From the NCBI GenBank assembly GCA_002502175.1, contig DAPQ01000030.1, positions 1 to 17,128 of the forward strand: a DNA stretch of 17,128 nt. The letters run 5' to 3'. The notes beneath the pieces were generated by a model that did not search any database, was not told the DNA's origin, and saw nothing but the letters and a program-made list of their open reading frames with translations. Shown here one piece after another: positions 7,711 to 14,984 of this stretch. Position 1 is the first letter of the stretch; each line of letters opens with the position of its first letter. The translations under genes and the position numbers were made by a program. This DNA is from Euryarchaeota archaeon UBA19. Lineage in GTDB: Archaea; Thermoplasmatota; Poseidoniia; Poseidoniales; Thalassarchaeaceae.

Positions 7711-9726
7711 ATGGTCAGTTTCGGGCAAGGATTACCAAACGTATTGCCAACCAAGAAACCCTTCGATGAATCCGTCCCCCACGCACCTATCCGGCCGCAA
7801 GTATTGAGTGAATCTGAAAAAGTTCTGGCCGTTTCAAACGCATTGAGATATTTCCCGAAAGAGTGGCACGAAGAGCTAGCTGACGAATTTCTTTCAGAAC
7901 TAGAGAATTATGGTCACATCTACATGTATAGATTCAGACCAGATTACGAAATGTATGCTAGGCCTATTGCAGAATATGAAGCCAATACGCCAGAAGCAGC
8001 TGCCATGATGTTAATGATCCAAAACAATCTAGATCCGCGAGTAGCACAATTTCCCCATGAATTAGTCACATACGGGACTAACGGGTCAGTTTTCCAAAAC
8101 TGGGCTCAATACCTCCTAACTATGCAATATCTAACCAATATGCAAGAGGATCAAACCCTGGTTATGTATTCTGGCCACCCGATGGGGTTATTTCCTTCCT
8201 CAAAGGATTCACCTACTGCAATAGTAACTAATGGTATGGTAATTCCTAACTATTCCACTCAGATGGATTATGAACGGATGAATGCCCTCGGAGTTTCTCA
8301 ATACGGTCAAATGACGGCAGGGTCTTACATGTATATTGGCCCCCAAGGTATCGTTCACGGGACTACAATCACTATACTCAATGCAGCTAGAAAATATCTT
8401 GACTTACAGGACCAATCGGACCTTGGAGGAATATTGTATGTCACATCTGGATTAGGGGGTATGTCTGGAGCACAGGCTAAAGCCGCTGTAATCGCAGGGG
8501 CGGTTTGCATCATAGCCGAAATTGACCCGATAGCTGCAAGTAAACGGCATCAGCAAGGTTGGTTAACAGAATTATATGATGACTTAGAAAAAGTGCTTTC
8601 ACGGTCCAAACAAGCAGTCGAAGATAAAGAAGCAATATCCATAGGATATCTAGGCAACATAGTCGACCTACTCGAATATCTTGTTGACCAGAATATCACT
8701 CCTGATTTAGCTAGCGATCAAACAAGTCTACACAATCCATGGTTGGGTGGATATATGCCTGTTGGCATATCCTTTGAAGAAGGTAGAGAGATGATTATCA
8801 ACGATCCTGATGGATTCAAAAGTGAAGTACAAATGACCCTCAGAAAACACGTGGACTATGTAAATCAATTAACAGACCGTGGTACGATATTCTGGGATTA
8901 CGGAAACGCGTTTCTCCTAGAGTCTAGCAGGGCTGGTGCTGAAGTTTTAGAATCCGACGGGTCATTTCGATATCCTTCGTATGTTGAGAACATTATGGGG
9001 CCGATGTGTTTCGATTATGGATTCGGGCCATTCCGCTGGGTGTGTACATCTGGGTCAGATGAAGACTTGAGAATTTCTGATAAGATCGCTTCGGAAGTAT
9101 TATCGATGTTAGCGGAGGATTGTAAGCCGGAAATTTCCACACAGTACCAAGACAATATTCGTTGGATTGACGAAGCAGAAAATCATGACTTGGTTGTAGG
9201 TAGTAAAGCTAGAATTTTGTATGCAGACGAACAAGGTCGATTGCAAATAGCACTAGCATTCAATCAGGCAATAAAGGAGGGAAAAATCAGTGCCCCAATC
9301 GTCCTTGGTAGAGATCACCACGATGTAGGAGGTACAGATAGCCCTTACAGAGAAACGGCAAACATCCGAGATGGTTCAATGTTTACAGCAGATATGGCTA
9401 TTCATAACTTCGTGGGGGACTCCTTCAGGGGAGCAACCTGGACCAGTATCCACAATGGTGGAGGAGTTGGTTGGGGTGAGGTAATTAATGGGGGATTCGG
9501 TATGTATATTGATGGCAGTTTAGAATCCGAAAATAGTATCCATTCTATGATTTCCTGGGATGTAATGAATGGTCTTGCCCGTAGGTCTTGGGCTCGTAAC
9601 ATTGGCGCAATTGATACTGTTGAAGAGGCAGGTAAGTTAGACCCTAAATTAGTCGTTACAATACCTAATTTGGTTGATGAAGAGATACTAACCAACCTAA
9701 GCGAGAGACTCGATGACTCTATTTGA
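7711..9726 (+). CDS. hutU: Urocanate hydratase, long (animal/Bacteroidetes-like) form
   Basis: The 671-residue enzyme hydrates urocanate to 4-imidazolone-5-propionate, using tightly bound NAD+ as an electrophile. Signatures include 'GQMTAGSYMYIGPQGIVHGT' (199-218), the glycine-rich nucleotide-binding 'TSGLGGMSGAQ' (245-255), 'GPFRWVCTSG' (439-448) in which Cys445 lies in the region of the catalytic cysteine of other urocanases, and 'HNGGGVGWGEV' (581-591). The length is well above the roughly 550 residues of proteobacterial HutU and close to the longer animal UROC1 group. The ATG at 7711 follows the fchA stop by 4 nt and has GGTGA just upstream. It is the third of four consecutive histidine-degradation genes on this strand. 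Confidence 0.96.
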   Translation: MVSFGQGLPNVLPTKKPFDESVPHAPIRPQVLSESEKVLAVSNALRYFPKEWHEELADEFLSELENYGHIYMYRFRPDYEMYARPIAEYEANTPEAAAMMLMIQNNLDPRVAQFPHELVTYGTNGSVFQNWAQYLLTMQYLTNMQEDQTLVMYSGHPMGLFPSSKDSPTAIVTNGMVIPNYSTQMDYERMNALGVSQYGQMTAGSYMYIGPQGIVHGTTITILNAARKYLDLQDQSDLGGILYVTSGLGGMSGAQAKAAVIAGAVCIIAEIDPIAASKRHQQGWLTELYDDLEKVLSRSKQAVEDKEAISIGYLGNIVDLLEYLVDQNITPDLASDQTSLHNPWLGGYMPVGISFEEGREMIINDPDGFKSEVQMTLRKHVDYVNQLTDRGTIFWDYGNAFLLESSRAGAEVLESDGSFRYPSYVENIMGPMCFDYGFGPFRWVCTSGSDEDLRISDKIASEVLSMLAEDCKPEISTQYQDNIRWIDEAENHDLVVGSKARILYADEQGRLQIALAFNQAIKEGKISAPIVLGRDHHDVGGTDSPYRETANIRDGSMFTADMAIHNFVGDSFRGATWTSIHNGGGVGWGEVINGGFGMYIDGSLESENSIHSMISWDVMNGLARRSWARNIGAIDTVEEAGKLDPKLVVTIPNLVDEEILTNLSERLDDSI

Positions 9727-9746
9727 CATTCCTTGTTCGCTGATGC

Positions 9747-11270
9747 GTGACAGTCGTCGAGATTGATGGTCACTCATTGACCATTGAAGGGGCTATTTCC
9801 GTAGCCAATGGTTACAATACCGCTGTACTAACTAAATCTGCACGTAGGCGGATTGAACAATCTCGAAGAGGCGTTGAGCAAATAATCGACTCCGGTGAAG
9901 TTGTCTATGGTATAAATACAGGATTCGGGGCAATGTCCTCTGTTAGGATAGCAGGAGATGATCTCGAACAACTGCAAACCAACCTAATCAAGAGCCATGC
10001 CTGTGGCGTTGGTGATTTGATGGATCCTGAACATGTATTGTTAATGATGGTCTTTCGTGCTAATTCTCTAGCAAAGGGTGTATCAGGAATACGCCCACAA
10101 ATCGTAGAATTACTGCTAGGTATGGTAAACAACGGTATAGCCCCAGTTATACCACGTATCGGCTCACTGGGGGCTTCTGGTGATTTAGCCCCACTCTCCC
10201 ATATGTCATTAGCAATACTTGGAGAAGGAGAATCCATGGTCAGAAAGGAATCTGGCTGGGTTACTATGTCTAGTTTGGATGCTTTACATAGCGTTGGCTT
10301 GGAACCCACTGAATTAGCCGCTAAAGAAGGACTGTCATTGATTAACGGTACTAGCCAAATGTGTGCGTACTTGGCTCTGACTATACTAAACCTAGAGAAA
10401 TTAGTTTTTGCAGCCGATTCTAGCGCGGCAACGTCCCTAGAAGCTATCAAAGGCTCACACAGCCCCTTTGACCCACGGATACATGATAATCGTCCACAAA
10501 TTGGTCAATCAATCTCCGCTGCACGGATTGCTGGTTTACTGAAAGGCTCAGAGATCAAGATTTCACATGTAGATTGTGATAGAGTTCAGGACGCCTATTG
10601 TTTTAGATGCGCCCCACAAGTACATGGCCCTGTTATAGACCTGCTAACAGAAACTAGAAGGATGTTAGAAATTGAAATTAATAGCGCCACAGACAATCCC
10701 TTGGTTTTTGTCGATGGTGAAGATGTCGATGTCATAAGTGGAGGCAATTTCCATGGCCAAAATTTAGCATTAGCTAGTGATTCTATAGCAATTGCATGTC
10801 ATGAATTGGCAAGTATATCCGAAAGGAGGATTAGCCAAGTTTTAGATCCCAAATGGAGTGACCAAATTCCATTCTTAGCTAAGAACGAGGGGTTGGAAAG
10901 TGGTTACATGATAATCCAGTATGTTGCAGCTGCATGTATAGCGGAATTACATTTATTGGCTAATCCAGTTACAACCTCAAATGTTCCAGTGAGTATGGGG
11001 AAGGAAGACCACGTTTCTATGGGCGCAACTGGTGCTTTCCGAAGTTTACAATCAACTGAGTTACTAGGCCAAGTTTTGGCCAACGAATTAATTTGTGCGA
11101 CCGAGGCTCTCGATAGGATTCCACATAAACCAGGCGAAGGTGTTGCTGGAATTCATTTGTGGGTGAGAAAATATGTTGACCAATATGATGGAGATTCGGT
11201 GATGAGTAAAGAATGTACAGCTCTCAGTAACCAACTACTTGATGGTAGCCTACAGGAAATATTTGGGTGA
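9747..11270 (+). CDS. hutH: Histidine ammonia-lyase
   Basis: This 507-residue enzyme deaminates L-histidine to trans-urocanate and ammonia, the first step of the pathway. The MIO electrophile forms from Ala143-Ser144-Gly145 inside 'GSLGASGDLAPLSHM' (139-153). The catalytic-tyrosine loop is YGINTGFG (54-61, Tyr54), and 'ATDNPLVF' and 'SGGNFHGQ' follow in the second half, as in true HutH rather than phenylalanine lyase. Length is typical. The start is a GTG, because an in-frame TGA lies 6 nt upstream and no other start gives the full N-terminus. No ribosome-binding site is visible in the 20-nt gap after hutU. The gene ends only 4 nt before alaX. Confidence 0.96.
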   Translation: MTVVEIDGHSLTIEGAISVANGYNTAVLTKSARRRIEQSRRGVEQIIDSGEVVYGINTGFGAMSSVRIAGDDLEQLQTNLIKSHACGVGDLMDPEHVLLMMVFRANSLAKGVSGIRPQIVELLLGMVNNGIAPVIPRIGSLGASGDLAPLSHMSLAILGEGESMVRKESGWVTMSSLDALHSVGLEPTELAAKEGLSLINGTSQMCAYLALTILNLEKLVFAADSSAATSLEAIKGSHSPFDPRIHDNRPQIGQSISAARIAGLLKGSEIKISHVDCDRVQDAYCFRCAPQVHGPVIDLLTETRRMLEIEINSATDNPLVFVDGEDVDVISGGNFHGQNLALASDSIAIACHELASISERRISQVLDPKWSDQIPFLAKNEGLESGYMIIQYVAAACIAELHLLANPVTTSNVPVSMGKEDHVSMGATGAFRSLQSTELLGQVLANELICATEALDRIPHKPGEGVAGIHLWVRKYVDQYDGDSVMSKECTALSNQLLDGSLQEIFG

Positions 11271-11274
11271 GAAG

Positions 11275-11997
11275 ATGCAAAAGAAATTGCATATGGATCA
11301 TCATCCAGGGACCAATCCTGAACCCTTTACGACCATCATAACCGGGTTACAGGAATCTAATGCTCTATTGGAATCAACATACTTTTATCCACGAGGTGGC
11401 GGACAGCCTGGAGATACCGGTACTATGATTGCTGGAGACATCGAAACACCAATTGGTGAAGTCTTACCAGGTGAGATGATACTCCATCCTTTAGAAGAAC
11501 CAGATATGTTTGAGGTTGGCGATGAAGTCATTTGTTCAATAAATCAAGAACGACGAAATCTACATGCCCAGATGCATACTGCCCAACATATTGTCTCAGC
11601 ATTAGCAGAAGACATTTGGGGCGCAGAAACCGTTGGAAATCAATTATCTACAGACAACTCTAGAGTGGACTTGTTATTCGAAGATAAATCGGTTTTTGAG
11701 CCTGAAGAATTGGTTTCACAGGTTAATGCTACTCTAAACAAACAAATCCCAGTTAATGTCCATGAATGGGACCGTGAGCAAATAACATCACATGAACAAA
11801 TGCGTCATACGAAATTTATGGACAGAATTCCTAAATCGATATCTAATCTAAGAGTTGTTGAGGTAGAAGGTGTAGATCTTTGTCCGTGTGCTGGGACACA
11901 TGTTGACAATACCTCGAATATACCCAACATACAATTTCTTGCGAAGAAGAATAAAGGGAAAGGTCGGATTAGATTTTCTTATCTCTTTGTAAAATGA
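11275..11997 (+). CDS. alaX: AlaX-type alanyl-tRNA editing protein
   Basis: The 240-residue protein is a stand-alone homologue of the editing domain of alanyl-tRNA synthetase. It hydrolyses mischarged Ser-tRNA-Ala (and in some members Gly-tRNA-Ala). An N-terminal beta-barrel section with 'YFYPRGGGQPGDTG' (36-49) marks the AlaX-M/AlaX-II class rather than the short AlaX-S. The zinc site is His101 and His105 in 'HTAQH' plus Cys205 and His209 in 'CAGTH'. The ATG at 11275 is chosen because GGGTGAG lies just upstream, overlapping the hutH stop; an in-frame extension to 11239 would run into hutH. It is the last gene of the plus-strand train, and a tRNA gene on the other strand begins 21 nt after its stop. 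Its place behind hutH suggests convenience of co-transcription rather than a histidine-pathway role. Confidence 0.93.
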   Translation: MQKKLHMDHHPGTNPEPFTTIITGLQESNALLESTYFYPRGGGQPGDTGTMIAGDIETPIGEVLPGEMILHPLEEPDMFEVGDEVICSINQERRNLHAQMHTAQHIVSALAEDIWGAETVGNQLSTDNSRVDLLFEDKSVFEPEELVSQVNATLNKQIPVNVHEWDREQITSHEQMRHTKFMDRIPKSISNLRVVEVEGVDLCPCAGTHVDNTSNIPNIQFLAKKNKGKGRIRFSYLFVK

Positions 11998-12018
11998 TAC
12001 GGGGTGATATGTTTCATC

Positions 12019-12094
12019 TGGTGGGCTCGGCAGGAATTGAACCTGCGATCTTCGCCATGTCAAGGCGACGTCATAACCCCTAGACCACGAGCCC
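12019..12094 (-). tRNA. tRNA-Val (anticodon GAC), CCA encoded
   Basis: On the minus strand, 5' GGGCTCG (12094-12088) pairs perfectly with 3' CGAGCCC (12029-12023), followed by discriminator A and an encoded CCA (12021-12019). The anticodon stem TCGCC/GGCGA closes the loop TTGACAT, giving anticodon GAC, which reads valine codons GUC and GUU. The T arm is GCAGG-TTCAATT-CCTGC. The D arm and 5-nt variable loop give a 73-nt body with no intron. A TATA-like GAATAATTC lies about 40 nt upstream. The tRNA lies 57 nt downstream of the small Zn-ribbon gene on the same strand. Confidence 0.95.
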
Positions 12095-12151
12095 AGAATA
12101 ACTCGGCGATTCTATACTCCCAAATGAATTATTCTCCGTGAGGTATACTGA

Positions 12152-12307
12152 CTAGGATACGATTTTTGATATTGATCCCGTACAATCCTTCGAGCTACAT
12201 TTTCCACTTACTCGTATTCTCCCATTAGACATGGTTGTGCGAGCAGGATTTTGGATGGCTCTAGACTGTTTACACTTCATACAGAAACCTGTAACAACCT
12301 CAGCCAT
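12152..12307 (-). CDS. Small Zn-ribbon protein, DUF5679-like (51 aa)
   Basis: A short minus-strand frame encodes 51 residues beginning 'MAEVVTGFCMKCKQSRAI'. Cys9-x2-Cys12 and Cys37-x4-Cys42 form a probable treble/zinc-ribbon site around a central 'TMSNGRIRVSGKC' (25-37). This pattern (CxKCK, then a 'NGR..V.G.C' turn) resembles the very small DUF5679 family, whose function is not known to me. A strong ribosome-binding site, GGAGGAGT, lies 2-3 nt before the ATG, which supports a real gene despite its size. It stands between hutI and tRNA-Val, all on the same strand. The second cysteine pair has four intervening residues instead of the more usual two, so its zinc binding is plausible but not certain. 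Confidence 0.75.
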   Translation of the reverse strand: MAEVVTGFCMKCKQSRAIQNPARTTMSNGRIRVSGKCSSKDCTGSISKIVS

Positions 12308-12590
12308 GTACTCCTCCTAAGACTCAACCATTTCAACCCGTCTATGTATGGCCAAATTGCAGAATTATTGATATTTTGTTGAAACCGAGGTACTGAAAGC
12401 CTATTTGCAATTCTCATAGGAATATCTTGGCTGATAATCATGGTTATCGGCGATACGTGGGGTCACGGATTCCCCCTCTATTCGAGAAGAAATACAAAAC
12501 TCAGGATTCAATGGTTTGTTAAACTGTGTAAATTGTTAGAAGTTGGTACGCTCGTCCGTTTGGCCAAAGTATGAATTGTTTTTATTATTG
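12308..12590. other. Intergenic stretch between the Zn-ribbon gene and hutI
   Basis: This 283-base stretch is upstream of the small Zn-ribbon gene and downstream of hutI. A minus-strand AT-rich segment (revcomp of 12361-12372, ATCAATAATTCT) could be the TATA region of the Zn-ribbon gene. On the plus strand there is a 44-codon frame at 12440-12574 with no recognisable ribosome-binding site or family, immediately followed by a T-rich run (12577-12592) that could terminate plus-strand transcription. No RNA gene is recognised with confidence. Confidence 0.3.
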
Positions 12591-12592
12591 TT
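12577..12592 (+). terminator. Possible oligo-T terminator for plus-strand transcription
   Basis: The run TTGTTTTTATTATTGT on the plus strand resembles the U-rich tracts at which archaeal RNA polymerase terminates. It lies about 580 nt beyond alaX and directly before the 3' end of the convergent hutI gene, so it could end readthrough from the pan-hut train or a short transcript of the intergenic region. Evidence is composition only. Confidence 0.25.
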
Positions 12593-13859
12593 AATTTACA
12601 ATGTAGCCTGATTTTATGGTTTTGTAAATTGGATTGTCACCGGGCATTTGACACCAAGCATCGATGTATTCTGAATCGAGTATTAACAAATCTGCAGGGC
12701 CTCCTTGCCTGATTGAACCAGATAATGGTCCATCGGTTGAGTTGAGTAGTGTAGTGGCAGGATTCCTAGTGACTGCTACTAGCGCTTCAATAGGAGAGAG
12801 GCCAAGCCTATGTGTTGCTAGACTTCCGACAAAGGGTATGGATAGGGTCCTGCAATTCGGATTAAAATCAGAAGCTAAAGAAAAAGCCCAATTATTTTCA
12901 ATACACTGTTTCAATGGAGATTCTAAATCATGTCCCAAAATGTAAGGTGTCCCTGGTAGGAATGTTTGCATAACGCCCGATTCAGATGCCGATTGTCTAG
13001 CAGAGGCTGAAGAATGACCTACATGATCGCCACTAATTGCTCCTAGTTCGCTTGCCAACGCTAAACCTCCCCCATCTACAAATTCATCAACATGAAGTCT
13101 AGACGCTAGGCCTAATTCAGATGCGGCCTTAACAATTAGTTCAGTATCTTCAAGTGAAAACCAACCTGGTTCGCAAAAAACATCGGCGTAACTGGCAAAT
13201 CCTTGTTCTACTACCGCTGGCAACTGAATATGAATTAGTTCATCGACATAATCTTGCATGCTCATACCCTTGGGAACATCGTGTGCCCCCAACCAAGTTG
13301 AATGAAGACTCATTTGGGTTAGTTCTGACAATAATTGGTTGACTTCTAATAATTTTAATTCAGAATCAACGGATAAACCATAGCCACTTTTGCATTCCAT
13401 AGTAGTGGTACCAAACTCAAACGCCCTAGAAATTCTCTTCAGGCCTAATTCGCCTAGGATATCGTTACTGATATTTCGGGTATATTTGACAGTCTTTTGT
13501 ATCCCACCCCCTGATTTAGCTATATCAGAATATGTCATTCCGTTGTGACGTAATTGCATTTCGTTAGCTCTATCCCCTCCCCACAGTAAATGTGTATGCG
13601 AATCAACAAATCCAGGAATTATTGCCTTACCTTGACAATCAATAACTCTGAGCGTAGAATTGTCCTCTGTACCAAATTCTTCAGCTAACTCTTCAGTGCA
13701 GGAGATTTTCGATATAGTATCGTCTTCTATCAATATCCCATTATCGCCATCCAAAACCAAAGATTCGGTGTTGGACATATCTGTTCCTGTCAAGGGTGAA
13801 TTAATGTCTCCACTTGCTAGTGTCGCGACCGGCCCAGTATTGAGCAACATAAGGCGCAT
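12591..13859 (-). CDS. hutI: Imidazolonepropionase
   Basis: The 422-residue amidohydrolase opens the ring of 4-imidazolone-5-propionate to give N-formimino-L-glutamate, the third step of histidine breakdown, linking HutU to FtcD encoded 5 kb away. Metal-binding residues are His88 and His90 in 'HTHLLWGGDR' (88-97), His256 in 'RLHVDEF' and Asp331 in 'ASDFNPN' (329-335). Substrate-loop motifs 'ECKSGYGL' (155-162) and 'LGAHDVP' (190-196) are typical of HutI. Length is normal. The ATG at 13859 has no ribosome-binding site, but a TATA-like element centred at 13885 is about 26 nt upstream, so the mRNA is probably leaderless; ATG 13850 would remove three residues. It is on the opposite strand from the other four pathway genes and divergent from kae1. 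Confidence 0.95.
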   Translation of the reverse strand: MRLMLLNTGPVATLASGDINSPLTGTDMSNTESLVLDGDNGILIEDDTISKISCTEELAEEFGTEDNSTLRVIDCQGKAIIPGFVDSHTHLLWGGDRANEMQLRHNGMTYSDIAKSGGGIQKTVKYTRNISNDILGELGLKRISRAFEFGTTTMECKSGYGLSVDSELKLLEVNQLLSELTQMSLHSTWLGAHDVPKGMSMQDYVDELIHIQLPAVVEQGFASYADVFCEPGWFSLEDTELIVKAASELGLASRLHVDEFVDGGGLALASELGAISGDHVGHSSASARQSASESGVMQTFLPGTPYILGHDLESPLKQCIENNWAFSLASDFNPNCRTLSIPFVGSLATHRLGLSPIEALVAVTRNPATTLLNSTDGPLSGSIRQGGPADLLILDSEYIDAWCQMPGDNPIYKTIKSGYIVN

Positions 13860-13880
13860 GGAGGGAATTGGAACGTTTCA

Positions 13881-13890
13881 TTGATATGTA
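13881..13890. promoter_or_regulatory. Shared TATA-like element between hutI and kae1
   Basis: The only AT-rich element in the 50-nt gap is TTGATATGTA (minus strand TACATATCAA). Its centre, about 13885, lies 26 nt from the hutI start and 25 nt from the kae1 start, the usual archaeal TATA-to-start-site distance in both directions. Both genes lack ribosome-binding sites, so both look leaderless and may share one bidirectional core promoter. Experimentally unproven. Confidence 0.45.
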
Positions 13891-13909
13891 GTTCACGACT
13901 CAAAAGTTT

Positions 13910-14920
13910 GTGACAGGGGTAATCATTGGGGTAGAGAGCACCGCCCATACTTTCTCTTTCGGTTTAGTCACAGAAGAAGGAATCCCTCGTAAATCATATT
14001 CTGCTTTATATCGCCCAAAGGAAGGAGGGATCCATCCACGAGAGGCCGCAGATCATCATTCTAATCTCGCCTCGCAATTAATTTCCAGATTAATGGAAGA
14101 AGAGTGTCTAGCATCAAATGATGTAAAGGCCATAGCATATAGCCAAGGTCCTGGTTTGGGACCGTGTTTACGTATTGGGGCTAATGTTTCCCGAGCACTA
14201 TCCGAACAATGGGAAATTCCTCTCGTTGGGGTCAATCATTGCGTTGCACACATAGAGATAGGTCGTAATCAAACCGGGTGTATTGATCCCGTTTTACTAT
14301 ATGTGAGTGGAGGTAACACCCAAGTTATAGCAAGAGCAGGAGATCGTTACCAGGTCTTAGGTGAAACCTTGGATATTGGCATTGGCAATATGTTGGATAA
14401 ATTTGCTCGGACACAAGGTTTGGCCTTCCCTGGAGGTCCTAAAATAGAACAATTAGCAGAGGAATGGCACAAACAGAATCCCAAAGCCAATGTTGATTTG
14501 GTGGAACTACCTTACAGTGTCCAAGGTATGGATTTAAATTTCTCAGGGCTACTGAATGCTGCAATTCAGAAGGTTAACGAGGGATTCGAATTAGGAGCGG
14601 TTTGTTGGTCTCTTCAGGAACATGCCTTTTCAGCATGCATTGAGGTTGCAGAAAGAGCGCTAGCACATTCAGGGAAATCCGAATTATTACTTGGCGGGGG
14701 TGTTGCTTGTAACGAGCGAATAAGGGAAATGACTCGAATTATGTGTGAGCAAAGAGGAGCTGTAGGAACTTGGCCGGAGAAACAATACTGCATTGATAAT
14801 GGAACTATGATAGCAGAATTGGGACGAAGGATGCTGGCAACCCAAAATCCAACAAATCTAGCATCTAGTGCCATCAATCCTTCGCTTAGAACAGACCATA
14901 CTATCGTAACCTGGGATTGA
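13910..14920 (+). CDS. kae1: Kae1, tRNA threonylcarbamoyltransferase of the KEOPS complex
   Basis: The 336-residue protein is the catalytic subunit that transfers threonylcarbamoyl from threonylcarbamoyl-AMP to adenosine 37 of ANN-decoding tRNAs (t6A). The ASKHA fold is evident from 'GVESTAHTF' (7-15), 'EGGIHPREAADHH' (38-50), 'SQGPGLGPCLR' (78-88), 'VSGGNTQV' (132-139), 'ETLDIGIGNMLDKFAR' (152-167) and 'LGGGVACN' (261-268). The iron/zinc ligands are His110 and His114 in 'NHCVAH' and Asp296 in 'CIDNG'. The protein ends after the Kae1 domain; the Bud32 kinase fused to Kae1 in some archaea, including Thermoplasma, is not attached and no separate Bud32 is in view. The GTG at 13910 yields the standard N-terminus; no ribosome-binding site precedes it, so the transcript is probably leaderless. 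Confidence 0.95.
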   Translation: MTGVIIGVESTAHTFSFGLVTEEGIPRKSYSALYRPKEGGIHPREAADHHSNLASQLISRLMEEECLASNDVKAIAYSQGPGLGPCLRIGANVSRALSEQWEIPLVGVNHCVAHIEIGRNQTGCIDPVLLYVSGGNTQVIARAGDRYQVLGETLDIGIGNMLDKFARTQGLAFPGGPKIEQLAEEWHKQNPKANVDLVELPYSVQGMDLNFSGLLNAAIQKVNEGFELGAVCWSLQEHAFSACIEVAERALAHSGKSELLLGGGVACNERIREMTRIMCEQRGAVGTWPEKQYCIDNGTMIAELGRRMLATQNPTNLASSAINPSLRTDHTIVTWD

Positions 14921-14984
14921 CCATAATTTTGCGAAGTCTTAACTATCAACGGTCACGCGGGTAGATTAGGAGGTCGAAAATTTA

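Noticed and set aside
12282..12445. Minus-strand 54-codon frame overlapping the start of the small Zn-ribbon gene
   Set aside because: It has no ribosome-binding site, no recognisable pattern, and reads in a different frame through the Zn-ribbon gene's strong ribosome-binding site and start.
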